Positions 8,990-19,405 of a stretch of 64,000 nucleotides of DNA are shown here, piece by piece. A program made the position numbers and the translations under genes. Below the pieces are notes generated by a model that did no database searches, had not been told where the DNA came from, and saw nothing but the letters and a program-made list of their open reading frames with translations. Location: NCBI RefSeq assembly GCF_014218725.1, contig NZ_JABBJE010000001.1, positions 496,001 through 560,000 on the forward strand. Direction: 5' to 3'. Every line of letters begins with the position of its first letter. The first letter of the stretch is position 1. The DNA comes from Brevundimonas huaxiensis. Lineage in GTDB: Bacteria; Pseudomonadota; Alphaproteobacteria; Caulobacterales; Caulobacteraceae.

Positions 8990-9769
8990 TCAGCGCTTCG
9001 CTGCTTCGATCAGTTTGCCGATTTCGGCCGGGTCGATGCCGGGGCTGGCCTTGCCGTTGACGAAGAAGGTCGGCGTGCCGCGCAGGCGCAGGGCGGCGGC
9101 CGTGGTGTGGATTTCGGCGATGTGGCGGGTGGTGTCGGGCGCGGCGATCGCGGCCTTGGCGCGGGCCATGTCCACGCCATGCGCCGCGAGGATGGCGTCG
9201 ATCGCTTCGATCGACAGCGCCCGCTCGGTCATCAGCGCGTCATAGACTTCCAGATACTTGCCCTGCTGGTGCGCGGCCAGGGCGGCGCGGGCGGCGTATT
9301 GCGAGGTGATATCGTCGCCGCGGTCCAGGATGGGCCAGTCCTTGAAGACGAAGCGGACTTCCGGGTGGGCGGCCATCAGGGCGCGATAGTCGTGGGCCAC
9401 GGCCTTGCAGCCGGGGCAGCGGAAGTCAAAGAATTCGATCACCGTGACCTTGGCGTTCGCTGGACCGAAGGCTGGATCGCGGGCGTCGGGCGCCAGGAGG
9501 CCGGCGTTGGCGGCGGCGGCCTGGTTCGTCTCCTCGACGGCGGCCTCGGCGTCCTTGGTCTGAAGCGCCATCTGCGCCTCCTGCAAGACCTCGGGGTGCT
9601 CCAGCAGATACGCGCGCACGCTCGATCCGCCGGTCAGATAGGGCGCGGCGGAAAAGCCCAGCGCGATGACTGACAGGCCCAGGGCCAGATAGCCGGCGCG
9701 GCCGCCACTGAGCCATCCCGGCTTGGCGGTCTTGAGTTCGGGCGCAGGCGTGGGGGCGTCGTCGGTCAT
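8990..9769 (-). CDS. DsbA-family thiol:disulfide oxidoreductase, membrane-anchored
   Basis: The 259-residue protein has a short cytoplasmic N-terminus, one transmembrane anchor (about 25-47) and an Ala-rich helical linker. The thioredoxin/DsbA fold follows, with active site CPGC (Cys118/Cys121) in EFFDFRCPGC and the cis-Pro loop RGTPTFFVNG. The architecture resembles ScsC/DsbA-like oxidoreductases with an N-terminal oligomerisation stalk, which act as isomerases or oxidases in the periplasm. It lies 26 bp downstream of the M48 protease gene on the same strand, probably one transcript. Confidence 0.9.
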   Translation of the reverse strand: MTDDAPTPAPELKTAKPGWLSGGRAGYLALGLSVIALGFSAAPYLTGGSSVRAYLLEHPEVLQEAQMALQTKDAEAAVEETNQAAAANAGLLAPDARDPAFGPANAKVTVIEFFDFRCPGCKAVAHDYRALMAAHPEVRFVFKDWPILDRGDDITSQYAARAALAAHQQGKYLEVYDALMTERALSIEAIDAILAAHGVDMARAKAAIAAPDTTRHIAEIHTTAAALRLRGTPTFFVNGKASPGIDPAEIGKLIEAAKR

Positions 9770-9795
9770 TCAGGCTCGCAGTCGGCGGTAAGGGA

Positions 9796-11193
9796 TCAGT
9801 TTAGGGTGGCGGGCCGGCGCGCGGCGTCGCGGCGGTCCAGGTCGTTGAGATCGTCGGGCGTGGCGCCCGAGGCCAGGACGATATCGACGGCGCGGCGCCA
9901 TTCGATCGAGCCGGGGTCCAGCATGGAGCGGGCGCGCAGGGCGAACTGGGTGGCCTGTTTCTCGTCCCCGCCGGCGAAATAGTATTCCGCCGAGGCCAGT
10001 CGCGCCTCGCCCTCCTTGCCCTGCGAGGCATAGGCCTGGGCCAGCAGTCGCCAGGCCATGGTGTTGTCCTTCTCGGCGACGACGGCGTGCTTCAACTGGT
10101 CGATGGCCTCGTCCAGATTGGCCTTGTCGTTGGTCTCGATCAGGGCGTGGGCCAGGTTGACGCGCAGCAGAGGGGCGTCGGGCTTCAGGCGGACCGCCTC
10201 GCGGTGGGCGGTGACGGCCTCGGCCGGGCGGCCTTCCTCGAACAGGATTTGGCCCTTCAGTTCCTGGAAATAGGGGTTGTTCACGTCGCCCGCGATCAGC
10301 GCATCCACCGCCGTCAGCGCCTTGTCCGTCTGGCCGTCGCGATACCAGGCGATGGCCCGCGCATAGCGGCCGGGCAGGGAGTTGTCGGACGACGGATAGT
10401 CGCGCAGGGTGGCGTTCGGCGGATCCATGAAGGCGTGAATCTTGGCCAGGATCAGCGCGTGCTGCGCCATACGTTCGGGGCTGTCGCGATGGTCGTAGTG
10501 CGGCTGTTCCTGCACATAGCGGCGCAGGCTTTCGATCCGGTTCGACGACAGGGGGTGGCTGCGGAAATAGGGATAGCGGCGGGCGTCGGAGAAGACCTCC
10601 TGCGAGCGGAAGTTCTCGAAGAAGGACACCAGCCCAGCACCGGATTCGCCGGCCGCCTCCAGCGCCCGCGCGCCCGAGATGTCGGCCTCGCCCTCCTGGC
10701 TCTGCATGTAATGCAGCGCGCCCAGAGCGCCGAAATACTGGCTGGAGCCCAGCAGGGCCACGCCTGCGTCCGGCGCGCCGGCGGCGATCGCCAGGGCGCC
10801 CAGCGCCATGGTCATGAACATCGGCTGTTTGCCGGCGTTCTCGGCCCCGTCGCGCAGGGTGTGGCGGTTCTTGATGTGGCCCGCCTCGTGCGCCATCACG
10901 CCCAGCAGTTCGCCGGGCGTCTTGGTGCGCAGGATCAGGCCGGTGTTGACGCCCATAATCCGCCCGCGTGTCGCAAAGGCGTTCAGGTCGTTGTCGTTGA
11001 CCAGCAGGACTTCGATGTCGTTCGGGTTCAGCCCCATGGCCACGAAGACCGGGTCGGCCCATTCGCGCACGATGCCCTCGACCTCGGTGTCGCGGATCAG
11101 GCTTTGCGCGGAGGCCTGGCCGGCGACGGAAACAGCCATCAAGGCCGTCGCCGCCGCCAGAACGCGGGATGCAGATCGGGGAAGCCATCTCAT
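9796..11193 (-). CDS. M48-family zinc metalloprotease with TPR domain (BepA-like)
   Basis: The 465-residue exported protein has a signal peptide (about 1-30) and an M48 protease domain with zinc site HEAGH (102-106) within LLGVMAHEAGHIKNRH. A third ligand region EGEADISGARAL follows. The C-terminal half is TPR-like helical repeats (AVTAHREAVRLKPDAPLLRVNLAHAL). This is the layout of BepA/YfgC, which degrades or assembles stalled outer-membrane proteins. Its neighbour is a DsbA-like oxidoreductase; BepA substrates such as LptD need disulfides, so a shared envelope quality-control role is plausible. Confidence 0.92.
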   Translation of the reverse strand: MRWLPRSASRVLAAATALMAVSVAGQASAQSLIRDTEVEGIVREWADPVFVAMGLNPNDIEVLLVNDNDLNAFATRGRIMGVNTGLILRTKTPGELLGVMAHEAGHIKNRHTLRDGAENAGKQPMFMTMALGALAIAAGAPDAGVALLGSSQYFGALGALHYMQSQEGEADISGARALEAAGESGAGLVSFFENFRSQEVFSDARRYPYFRSHPLSSNRIESLRRYVQEQPHYDHRDSPERMAQHALILAKIHAFMDPPNATLRDYPSSDNSLPGRYARAIAWYRDGQTDKALTAVDALIAGDVNNPYFQELKGQILFEEGRPAEAVTAHREAVRLKPDAPLLRVNLAHALIETNDKANLDEAIDQLKHAVVAEKDNTMAWRLLAQAYASQGKEGEARLASAEYYFAGGDEKQATQFALRARSMLDPGSIEWRRAVDIVLASGATPDDLNDLDRRDAARRPATLN

Positions 11194-11252
11194 GGCTCTA
11201 CTCCAACAACGACCGGCCCCCGCCTGTATCCAGACAGTCTAATCGTGACCGA

Positions 11253-13967
11253 TCAGCGGCGCCACCACCCGCGCTTGGGCTTTTCGGGCGGTGCGACGAT
11301 CTGGTTCGGGTCTTCGGCGATGATGGCCTGAACGTCGATCTCCGGCGTGGGAGCCACGAACGGCTCGGCCAGCACGGCCTCGGTCACCGGAACCGCGGTC
11401 GGGGCGGCGACCGGGGCGACTTCGGCCGGTTCGGCGGCCAGCGCCTCGTGCGGGGTCACGTCCAGTTCGACCGGCGCGCCTTCGACCGTCGCCTCGTTCA
11501 GCTCGATGGCGGTGTCGGGATGCGGTTCGGTCGCGATCTCGACATTGGCGCTGGCCGACTTGCGGCGCACGCGACGACGCTGAGGCTCGGGCGCGATGGC
11601 CGGGGCGGCCATCTCGACGGCCTCGGTCGGCTCGACCATGACGGCCATCGGCGTCTCTGGCGAGCCGTCAGGCGGCATGCCTTCGTTGGTGGCGCGGTTC
11701 TCGACCTTGATCTCGTGGCTGACGGAACCGTCGCCACGACCGCGACCGCGACGGCGACGACGGCGCGAACGCCCGCCTTCCTCGCCGGAGCCTTCGCCGG
11801 CGCCGCTATGGGCGACGACATCCAGGCCTTCGCCCTCGGACTGAGCGAAGGCGTGGCGTTCAGCCCGCTCATGGCGCTCGCCGCGTTCCGGGCGACCTTC
11901 CGAGCGGCCGGGGTTCAGCGGGTCGAACCAGACATAGGGGTCGTCCAGCGACGGCGTGCGGCCGCGAACCCAGGTGTAGACGTCGCGCTCGCCATCCTCG
12001 CGCACGCGGCGACCGCCACGGCGACCACGGCGACGGCGGCGGCCGTTTTCGTCTTCCTCATCGTCCGAGGCGTCGTCGGCGCTGACCGTATCGACGGCCT
12101 CGACGTCGGAGGTTTCCTCGTCGCGACGACCGCCGCGACGGCGACGGTTGCGTCCACGACCGCGATCGCGACCGCCATCGTGACGCTCCGAGCGTTCGCG
12201 CGGTTCGTCATCGTCGCTGTCTTCGCGATCCAGGGATTCGACCGTGTCGTCATCGTCGTCGGCGATGATCTCCTCGTCGTCGTCCTCATCCTCGTCTTCG
12301 TACAGCGAGGCGTCGAAGTCGTCGTCGAGGTTGGGCATCTCGATCTCGGGCGCGACGAAGTCCTCGTTGGTCTCGGTGCGCTCGATATTGTGTTCGCCCT
12401 GACCCAGGCTGTCGTCGATCTGGACGATGACGTTCAGGCCGCGACGTTCCAGGAGCGACTGCAGATAGGCGCGCTTGTGGTTCAGGATATACAGGCCGAC
12501 GGCGGTGCAGACCTTCAGCACCACGACGCCCGCGCCGTTCTTGCCGGCCTCGATGTCGACCGCGCGCAGGGTCATCAGGGCGGCGGATTCGGCCGAGCGA
12601 ATACGGCCCGTGCCCTGGCAGTGCGGGCAGGCCTCGGTGGCGCCTTCGATCACGCCCAAGCGGCGACGCTGGCGACTGATTTCCATCAGTCCGAAGGGCG
12701 AGATGCGGCCCATCTGGATTCGGGCGCGGTCGGAGGACAGGGCCTCCTTCAGCACGCGCTCGACGGCGCGGTTGTTCTTGCCTTCATCCATGTCGATGAA
12801 GTCGATGACGACGAGGCCGGCGAGGTCACGCAGGCGCAGCTGGCGGGCGGCTTCCTCGGCCGCTTCCATATTGGTCTTGAACGCCGTCTGCTCGACGTTG
12901 CGTTCCTTGGTGGCGCGGCCCGAGTTGACGTCGATGGCCACCAGGGCCTCGGTCTGGTTGATCACCAGATAGCCGCCGGACTTCAGCGGCACGACCGGCT
13001 GATGGATCTGCGTCAGCAGTTCTTCAATGCCGTTGGCCGCGAACAGGGGGCGCGAGCCGCGATACAGGTGAACTTTCCTGGCCTGGGCCGGCATCAGTAC
13101 GCGCATGAAGTCGCGCGCTTCCTTGAAGCCCTCGACGCCCTCGACCTGGATGCCGTCGAAGTCCTTATCGAACATGTCGCGCACGGCGCGGCGGACCAGG
13201 TTCTCTTCCTCGTAGATCACCGAGGGGGCGTGAGAGGCGAGGGTGGTTTCGCGGATCGTTTCCCACAGGCGCAGCAGATATTGATAGTCGCGCTTGATCT
13301 CGGCCTTGGTGCGCTTGGCGCCCGCCGTGCGGATGATCAGGCCCATGCCCTTGGGCACTTCCAGGGCCGAGACGGCGCTCTTCAGGCGACGACGGTCCGA
13401 GGTGTTGGTGATCTTGCGCGAAATGCCGCCGCCCTTGCCGGTGTTGGGCATCAGGACGCAGTAGCGGCCGGCCAGCGACAGCCAGGTGGTCAGGGCTGCG
13501 CCCTTGGCGCCGCGCTCGTCCTTGACGACCTGGACCAGCAGGATCTGGCGGCGCTTGATGACGTCCTGGATCTTGTAGCGACGCATCAGGCGGCGCTTCA
13601 GCCGCTCTTCGTCGGCCAGGGCCGATTCGGGATCGACATCGTCGCCGGTCGATTCGCGGTCGAGATCGTCCTCGTCCTCGTCGTCGTGCGCCTCGGCCAT
13701 GATGGCTTCGCGGTCGGCGACGGGGATCTGGTAGTAGTCGGGATGGATTTCGTTGAAGGCGAGGAAGCCGTGACGATTGCCGCCGTATTCAATGAAGGCG
13801 GCCTGCAGGCTGGGCTCTACGCGGGTGACCTTGGCGAGGTAGATATTGCCGCGAAGCTGGCGCTTCGCACGGGATTCGAAATCGAATTCCTCAATCTTGC
13901 GCCCGTCCACGATGGCGACCCGGGTCTCCTCGGGATGCGCCGCATCGATCAGCATTGTCTTTGACAT
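11253..13967 (-). CDS. rne: Ribonuclease E
   Basis: The 904-residue endoribonuclease makes the main mRNA decay and rRNA/tRNA processing cuts. The order is an S1 domain (about 37-120) interrupted by a very acidic insert (HDDEDEDDLDRES), as in alphaproteobacteria; 5'-sensor and RNase H-like parts; the catalytic DNase I-like region with VVIDFIDMDEGKNNR; and the zinc-link CPHCQGTGRIRS. An acidic block then an Arg-rich, disordered tail (from about 520) follow, usually the degradosome scaffold. The C-terminus ends in a short conserved PEKPKRGWWRR. A leader of several hundred bases precedes it, as expected for an autoregulated mRNA. Confidence 0.96.
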   Translation of the reverse strand: MSKTMLIDAAHPEETRVAIVDGRKIEEFDFESRAKRQLRGNIYLAKVTRVEPSLQAAFIEYGGNRHGFLAFNEIHPDYYQIPVADREAIMAEAHDDEDEDDLDRESTGDDVDPESALADEERLKRRLMRRYKIQDVIKRRQILLVQVVKDERGAKGAALTTWLSLAGRYCVLMPNTGKGGGISRKITNTSDRRRLKSAVSALEVPKGMGLIIRTAGAKRTKAEIKRDYQYLLRLWETIRETTLASHAPSVIYEEENLVRRAVRDMFDKDFDGIQVEGVEGFKEARDFMRVLMPAQARKVHLYRGSRPLFAANGIEELLTQIHQPVVPLKSGGYLVINQTEALVAIDVNSGRATKERNVEQTAFKTNMEAAEEAARQLRLRDLAGLVVIDFIDMDEGKNNRAVERVLKEALSSDRARIQMGRISPFGLMEISRQRRRLGVIEGATEACPHCQGTGRIRSAESAALMTLRAVDIEAGKNGAGVVVLKVCTAVGLYILNHKRAYLQSLLERRGLNVIVQIDDSLGQGEHNIERTETNEDFVAPEIEMPNLDDDFDASLYEDEDEDDDEEIIADDDDDTVESLDREDSDDDEPRERSERHDGGRDRGRGRNRRRRGGRRDEETSDVEAVDTVSADDASDDEEDENGRRRRRGRRGGRRVREDGERDVYTWVRGRTPSLDDPYVWFDPLNPGRSEGRPERGERHERAERHAFAQSEGEGLDVVAHSGAGEGSGEEGGRSRRRRRRGRGRGDGSVSHEIKVENRATNEGMPPDGSPETPMAVMVEPTEAVEMAAPAIAPEPQRRRVRRKSASANVEIATEPHPDTAIELNEATVEGAPVELDVTPHEALAAEPAEVAPVAAPTAVPVTEAVLAEPFVAPTPEIDVQAIIAEDPNQIVAPPEKPKRGWWRR

Positions 13968-14475
13968 GGAAAGTCTCTCTCTGGCGCGCGCAGGCCGACC
14001 GTCCCGGATCTCCGGACAGGGTCATGGCGGCTCGCCGAATGAAGGTGAGGGCCGGCGCGCGCGATATCCCCTCGCCGAAAACGGCGAAGAAGGCTTGATC
14101 AAGCCGTTGGGGAACGCAGGCGGAAAGGCCCATTAAGTCGTCGGTCCTGAACCGGGCGCGCCAATCCCTTGGGAAGGCCGCGTCCCTGGTCCGCTCTTCG
14201 AACCATCGGCCAGGCCGGGGCGGTTCTAGGATTGGTGAAAGTCAACGCCGCGAGGAGGGCGCGCCAAGATTCGCAGAGGCGAAATCGGCGCGATCGGTTC
14301 GCGAGCGGTCACAGCATAGTCATGCAACGGGAGAATTAAAAGGCGCTCGCCTTAACCCCCTGAATACGAGCCTCTGTCATGATGAGGTTCAAGTAGGCTT
14401 AAACCGGGTTCGCCGACGCAGATGAGCGGTCGCGTTTTGACAGGTCTGATGCGCTGGGGCGCGAAGGAGTGGGCG
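13968..14475. promoter_or_regulatory. Long divergent intergenic region: rne leader and amiC upstream region
   Basis: About 500 bp without a supported gene separate the start codons of rne (minus) and amiC (plus). The part next to rne probably encodes its 5' untranslated leader, which in other bacteria carries RNase E feedback structures. One clear inverted repeat, AAGGCG-CT-CGCCTT, lies at 14340-14353 in an AT-richer patch (14331-14400) where promoters for either gene may be. I could not place -35/-10 elements with confidence. Confidence 0.5.
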
Positions 14476-15651
14476 ATGACCGCCCTGGCCTTCGTGGTCA
14501 TCTGCATGGTCGGTCTGTCCGCAACGCGCGGTTTCGCCTGGGGCGCGCAAGGCGATGTGCTGGCGGTGCGCTTCGGCGCCGATGGCGATCGGACCCGCGT
14601 TGTCATCGATCTGGACAAGACGGCGCAGGGGCGCGTCATCGACGCGGGCGGAGAGGGCCGTGTGGTGCTGGCCCTCAGCGGCGTCGCGCCCGGACGCGGC
14701 CTGAACGGCGGCGGCTCGGGTCTGGTGCGCTCCTTTGAGGTCACGTCGTCCGGCAGTTCGTCGCGGGTTCAGCTGGAACTGGCGCGCGGCAGCGAGATCG
14801 AACGGCGCTTCCTGCTGCCGCCCGGCGACGGCGTCAGCCATTATCGTTATGTCGTCGATCTGAAGGCTACCGGGGCCGCCGCGCGCGCCACGACCACGCC
14901 GGCGCCGCACGCCAGCGCGCCGCCGCGCCGCGCCGAACGCCCCCTGATCGTCATCGACGCCGGCCATGGCGGCAATGATCCCGGCGCCAGCGGCGCAAGC
15001 GCCCAGGAAAAGCAGGTCACTTTGGCCGCCGCCCTGGCGTTGAAGGCCGAGCTTGAGAAGAACGGCCGCTATCGCGTCAGGCTGACCCGGAGCGACGACC
15101 GCTATGTCGACCTCTATCGCCGCGTCTCCATTGCGCGTCAGGCCGACGCCGATCTGTTCATTTCCTTGCACGCTGACGCGGGCGCCGATCCGGCGCTGCG
15201 CGGGGCCAGCGTCTATACCCTGTCGGAGCAGGGCGCCGGACGGGCCGTGCGTGAGTTCACGCGGGGCGACAACTGGCACCGCGAACTGCATCTGCCGGGG
15301 CGCGACCCGTCGGTGGATCGCATCCTGCTCGACATGACCCAGCGCGCGACCCAGAACCGCTCCGCCCAGTTCGCGCGCGTCTTGCTGACGCACCTGGAAG
15401 GCTCGGACCATCCTCTCTTGCGCCGCAGCCATCGCGATGCGGGTCTGGCAGTGCTCCTGGCGCCCGACGTGCCGGCCGTGCTGCTGGAAATGGGCTTCAT
15501 CACCAATCCCGAGGACGAGCGGCTGCTGACCGACGAGCGTGCGCGCCGTCGCCTGATGAAATCGGTGGCGGACGGGATCGATCGCTATTTCCGCGAGCCG
15601 TCGAGCCCGATGATGGCTGCCGCGAACAGCCAAGCCGCCGGTCAGCCCTGA
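14476..15651 (+). CDS. amiC: N-acetylmuramoyl-L-alanine amidase (AmiC type)
   Basis: This periplasmic enzyme cuts the amide bond between MurNAc and the stem peptide during cell separation. The 391-residue form begins MTALAFVVICMVGLSATRGFA, a signal peptide, at the ATG at 14476, with an AAGGAG ribosome binding site (14464-14469). A start 54 bp upstream is open but has no such site. An AMIN domain (about 30-130) is followed by a Pro/Ala linker and an Amidase_3 domain with zinc ligands in VIDAGHGGNDPGA, the Glu of the EKQVTLAAAL helix, SLHAD, and the catalytic EMGFITN. All are intact. Confidence 0.94.
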   Translation: MTALAFVVICMVGLSATRGFAWGAQGDVLAVRFGADGDRTRVVIDLDKTAQGRVIDAGGEGRVVLALSGVAPGRGLNGGGSGLVRSFEVTSSGSSSRVQLELARGSEIERRFLLPPGDGVSHYRYVVDLKATGAAARATTTPAPHASAPPRRAERPLIVIDAGHGGNDPGASGASAQEKQVTLAAALALKAELEKNGRYRVRLTRSDDRYVDLYRRVSIARQADADLFISLHADAGADPALRGASVYTLSEQGAGRAVREFTRGDNWHRELHLPGRDPSVDRILLDMTQRATQNRSAQFARVLLTHLEGSDHPLLRRSHRDAGLAVLLAPDVPAVLLEMGFITNPEDERLLTDERARRRLMKSVADGIDRYFREPSSPMMAAANSQAAGQP

Positions 15652-15690
15652 CCCGGCGCAACCAAGCCGGCCGTAGCCGGTTTCAGCACC

Positions 15691-16368
<678 letters not shown>

Positions 16369-16372
16369 ACCG

Positions 16373-17041
16373 TCAGGCCAGGCCGGCCTTCTTCAGCGTC
16401 TTCCAGGCCTTGATCACGCGTTGCAACTTCGCCTCGGCGCTGCGGTCGCCGCTGTTGGTGTCGGGGTGAAACCGCTTCAGCAGCTCGTGATACTGAGCCT
16501 TGACCTTCGCCTTGTCCGCGCCGGGATCCAGATCGAGGTCGGCGAGGGCGGCGCGTTCCAGCTTGCCGATGCGGCGGTCCTCGGTCGCAGACTGCGGCGC
16601 TTGATCGCCCTTGCGCCCGAACAAGCCGAAGCTGTCGCGCCATGAGCCGGCGCCGGTGGTGTTGGACGTGCCCATCTTGGCGGCGAAGGCGGCGGCTTCG
16701 CGCGTGAACTTGCCGGCCTGCATCTCCCAGGTCGGGCGGCCGCCGGTCATGGCCTCGTTTTCCTGGGCGGCGCGAATCTCACCCTCGGTCATGCCGGCGT
16801 AGAAGTTCCAGCCCTTGTTGTATTCGCCGGCGTGCGGCTGGCAGAACTCATAGAAGTCGTTCAGCCGTTCGCGGGACTTGGGCGCCTTGGCCGCGGCGGC
16901 TCGGCGACAGTCGGGCCACTGGCACGGCTTTTCGCCCGGCTTCAGGTGCAGGACGTCGGCTTTCGCCGCCTCTTCCTCGGGCTTGGGCGGCTTCACCCGA
17001 ATGTCGGTGAAGCGCGGCTTGTATTGAAAGGAGGCGGACAT
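16373..17041 (-). CDS. J-domain (DnaJ-like) protein
   Basis: The 222-residue protein carries a C-terminal J domain (about 160-222) with the essential HPD tripeptide in LLKRFHPDTNSG, so it should stimulate a DnaK-type ATPase. The N-terminal part has a conserved CQWPDCRRAAAAKAP stretch and a WNFYAGMTEGEIRAAQ segment typical of an alphaproteobacterial DnaJ-like group. The two cysteines plus a later C and H could bind a metal, but this is inference. I start at the ATG at 17041, MSASFQYKPRF; upstream reading overlaps bolA. It is divergent from bolA with 45 bp between, a common pairing in these bacteria. Confidence 0.88.
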   Translation of the reverse strand: MSASFQYKPRFTDIRVKPPKPEEEAAKADVLHLKPGEKPCQWPDCRRAAAAKAPKSRERLNDFYEFCQPHAGEYNKGWNFYAGMTEGEIRAAQENEAMTGGRPTWEMQAGKFTREAAAFAAKMGTSNTTGAGSWRDSFGLFGRKGDQAPQSATEDRRIGKLERAALADLDLDPGADKAKVKAQYHELLKRFHPDTNSGDRSAEAKLQRVIKAWKTLKKAGLA

Positions 17042-17086
17042 CACCCGAAGTGTAAGCCCGATTGGGACAGCATCAAGGAATCGATC

Positions 17087-17383
17087 ATGTCTGAAGGCCC
17101 GGTGGCGACGATTATTCGTGCAAAACTGACGGCAGGGCTGTCGCCCCTGCGTCTGGAGGTCGAGGACGACAGCTGGCGCCACGCCGGACATCATCATGAA
17201 GGCGGAATGGACGCCAAGCCTGGCGGCGAAAGCCACTTTAACTTGGTAATCGTGTCCGCCGCTTTCCAGGGGCAGTCGCGGCTGGCGCGACAGCGCGCGG
17301 TCAACGCCCTGCTGAAGGACGAGATGGCCGGACCGGTCCACGCTCTTTCGATCAAGGCGCTGACGCCGGAGGAGGCTGGCTGA
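17087..17383 (+). CDS. BolA-family protein
   Basis: A 98-residue BolA/IbaG-like protein. It shows the His-rich loop (HAGHHHEGG), the class motif ESHFNLVIVS and the helix-turn QRAVNALLKDEM. Family members pair with monothiol glutaredoxins to handle iron-sulfur clusters or act as regulators of envelope genes. The start at 17087 has an AAGGAA ribosome binding site. It is transcribed divergently from the J-domain gene; both promoters must lie within about 45 bp or overlap the coding starts. Confidence 0.92.
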   Translation: MSEGPVATIIRAKLTAGLSPLRLEVEDDSWRHAGHHHEGGMDAKPGGESHFNLVIVSAAFQGQSRLARQRAVNALLKDEMAGPVHALSIKALTPEEAG

Positions 17384-17463
17384 GCGAAAGAACTGCGTTC
17401 ACATCGTCTTAGAACCTTCGTCTTAGCGTCGTCCGACCAAACAGAACGTGGGGATCTGGGCTT

Positions 17464-19281
17464 ATGGTGGAATCAGACGGCGTCGCGAAGGCGCTCGAAG
17501 GCGAGCAACGCGCCGGAGACGCGGCCCAGGCGCTGACCGCCATCCTGCAGACGCAGTATCTCCGCTACATGATCATCGCCTCGTGGGGCGTGGGTCTTCT
17601 CGGCACCGTCGGCTTGTGGCCGGCGCTGTTGTGGTTCGGCGGCACCCTGGCGGCCGGGTCGCTGCGGGGAATCGTCGAACATCGCCTGAGCCATCGCGTC
17701 GGCACCAACTGGGGCGTGATCTTCCCGATCGTGGCGACGGTGACGACCGGCGCTTGGGCCATCGCGCCTCTGATGGCCTGGTTCTCCCCCACCGAGTTCG
17801 GACGGCCCCTGGCCCTCGCCCTACTGATTTCCGGCTATGTGCTGGTCTTCGCCCAGCTTCGCAGCTCGCCGCGTCAGGCCCTGATCATCTCTTCGCCCTA
17901 CGGCGCGGCCGCGACGATCATTCTGTTCAGCCTGTGGGGCACCAACGCCTTCTGGTCGATGCTGGCGGTCCTGCCGTTCACGGCGGCAGGTCTGTTCGTG
18001 CTGGTGACCATGACCCTGCTGCGCGAAGACCGCATTCGGGCCTTCCAGTCGCATCAGGCGCATCTGATCGAGGAGCTGGAAGCGGCCCGCGACAAGGCCA
18101 ACGCCGCCAATGATGCCAAGTCGAACTTCCTGGGCGTGATCTCGCACGAACTGCGCACGCCCATGAACGGCGTATTGGGCGCGGCCCAACTGCTCAGCGC
18201 AACGCGACTGGAGACGACGCAGCGCGAGTATCTGTCGATCATCCGCAACTCCGGCGACAATCTGTTGTCGCTGCTGAACGACATCCTCGACATGACCAAG
18301 ATCGAGGCCGGCAAGATGAACTTCGAGGTCGTCGATATCGTCATCGACGGCCTGAACAAGCGCATCACCGGCCCCTTCGAGGCCCAGGCCGAAGCCAAGG
18401 GCCTGACGTTCGTTACGACCGTGGAGGGCGAGATTCCGACGGTGGTGCGCGGCGATCCGCTGCGCGTCTGTCAGGTGGTGCAGAACCTGCTGTCCAATGC
18501 GGTCAAGTTCACCGAAGCTGGCGAGATCCACTACCTCGTGCGCGGACACCGCGTATCGGATCAGCGCGTGCGGTTCGAATTTGTCGTCCAGGACAGCGGT
18601 GCGGGCATTGCGGCGGCCGATCTGGAGCGGCTGTTCATGCCCTTCACCCAGGTCGATACCTCGTCCACGCGGCGCTTTGGCGGAACGGGTCTGGGCCTGA
18701 CGATCGCACGGCGCATGGCCAACATCATGGGCGGCGACATCACCGTGACGTCCAAGCTCGCCGAGGGCTCGTGCTTCACCCTGGAAATCGAGGCCGAGGT
18801 CGTGGAATGGGCCAAGCCCGTCGCGGCGGCTGAGGTTCATGCCGAGATCGAAGGCGGCGAATCGTTGCGCGTCCTGGTGGTCGAGGATCATCCGGTGAAC
18901 CGCATGATTCTGGAGGCCTGGATGAGCTCGGCCAGCCACGTCACTTCGACGGCCGAGAACGGGCAGGTCGCGGTCGATATCGCCAAGGATCAGCCGTTCG
19001 ACCTGATCATCATGGACGTGAACATGCCGGTCATGGACGGACTGACCGCAACGCGCATCATCCGCGAAGGCGGCCAGAATGCGAATACGCCAATCGTGGT
19101 CCTGTCGGCATCGGCGCGTCATGAGGATCATGAGGCTGGTCTTCAGGCCGGCGCCGACGCCTATCTGAACAAGCCGATCGATTTCGGCGCTTTGGCCGCC
19201 CTGATGGGTCACGTCAGCGGCGGTCGCGACGCGGTTGCGCAGATGGCCGCACCGCCATCAGAGGCCTCCGTCGCCGCCTGA
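17464..19281 (+). CDS. Membrane-bound hybrid sensor histidine kinase/response regulator
   Basis: 605 residues. An N-terminal region with about six hydrophobic spans (35-185) forms the sensor and membrane anchor; a coiled-coil-like helix (EELEAARDKANAAND) leads into the kinase. HisKA contains the phospho-acceptor His in GVISHELRTPMNG. The ATPase domain has N-box NLLSNAVKFT, G1 DSGAGI and G2 GGTGLGL. The C-terminal receiver (about 475-590) has VVEDHPVN, the phospho-Asp in IIMDVNMPVMDG, a Ser/Thr position and KPI. Such hybrids pass phosphate onward through a separate HPt protein, none of which is next door. The signal is unknown. Confidence 0.93.
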   Translation: MVESDGVAKALEGEQRAGDAAQALTAILQTQYLRYMIIASWGVGLLGTVGLWPALLWFGGTLAAGSLRGIVEHRLSHRVGTNWGVIFPIVATVTTGAWAIAPLMAWFSPTEFGRPLALALLISGYVLVFAQLRSSPRQALIISSPYGAAATIILFSLWGTNAFWSMLAVLPFTAAGLFVLVTMTLLREDRIRAFQSHQAHLIEELEAARDKANAANDAKSNFLGVISHELRTPMNGVLGAAQLLSATRLETTQREYLSIIRNSGDNLLSLLNDILDMTKIEAGKMNFEVVDIVIDGLNKRITGPFEAQAEAKGLTFVTTVEGEIPTVVRGDPLRVCQVVQNLLSNAVKFTEAGEIHYLVRGHRVSDQRVRFEFVVQDSGAGIAAADLERLFMPFTQVDTSSTRRFGGTGLGLTIARRMANIMGGDITVTSKLAEGSCFTLEIEAEVVEWAKPVAAAEVHAEIEGGESLRVLVVEDHPVNRMILEAWMSSASHVTSTAENGQVAVDIAKDQPFDLIIMDVNMPVMDGLTATRIIREGGQNANTPIVVLSASARHEDHEAGLQAGADAYLNKPIDFGALAALMGHVSGGRDAVAQMAAPPSEASVAA

Positions 19282-19405
19282 TTGCGGCGATCCTGTGTTC
19301 CCGACATGAACCTGGGCCGAGGACGCCGGTTCAGGCGCGCCTCAGTCGCCGTGCTCCATAACTGCACCCAAGCCGATGGTCTTCGGCGCAGATGGAGACA
19401 CGATC

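Noticed and set aside
11169..13964. A 931-codon open frame on the plus strand opposite rne.
   Set aside because: It is the antisense reading of rne in a GC-rich genome; composition is repetitive Val/Ala/Asp and no motif is visible, while the rne frame carries conserved catalytic blocks.
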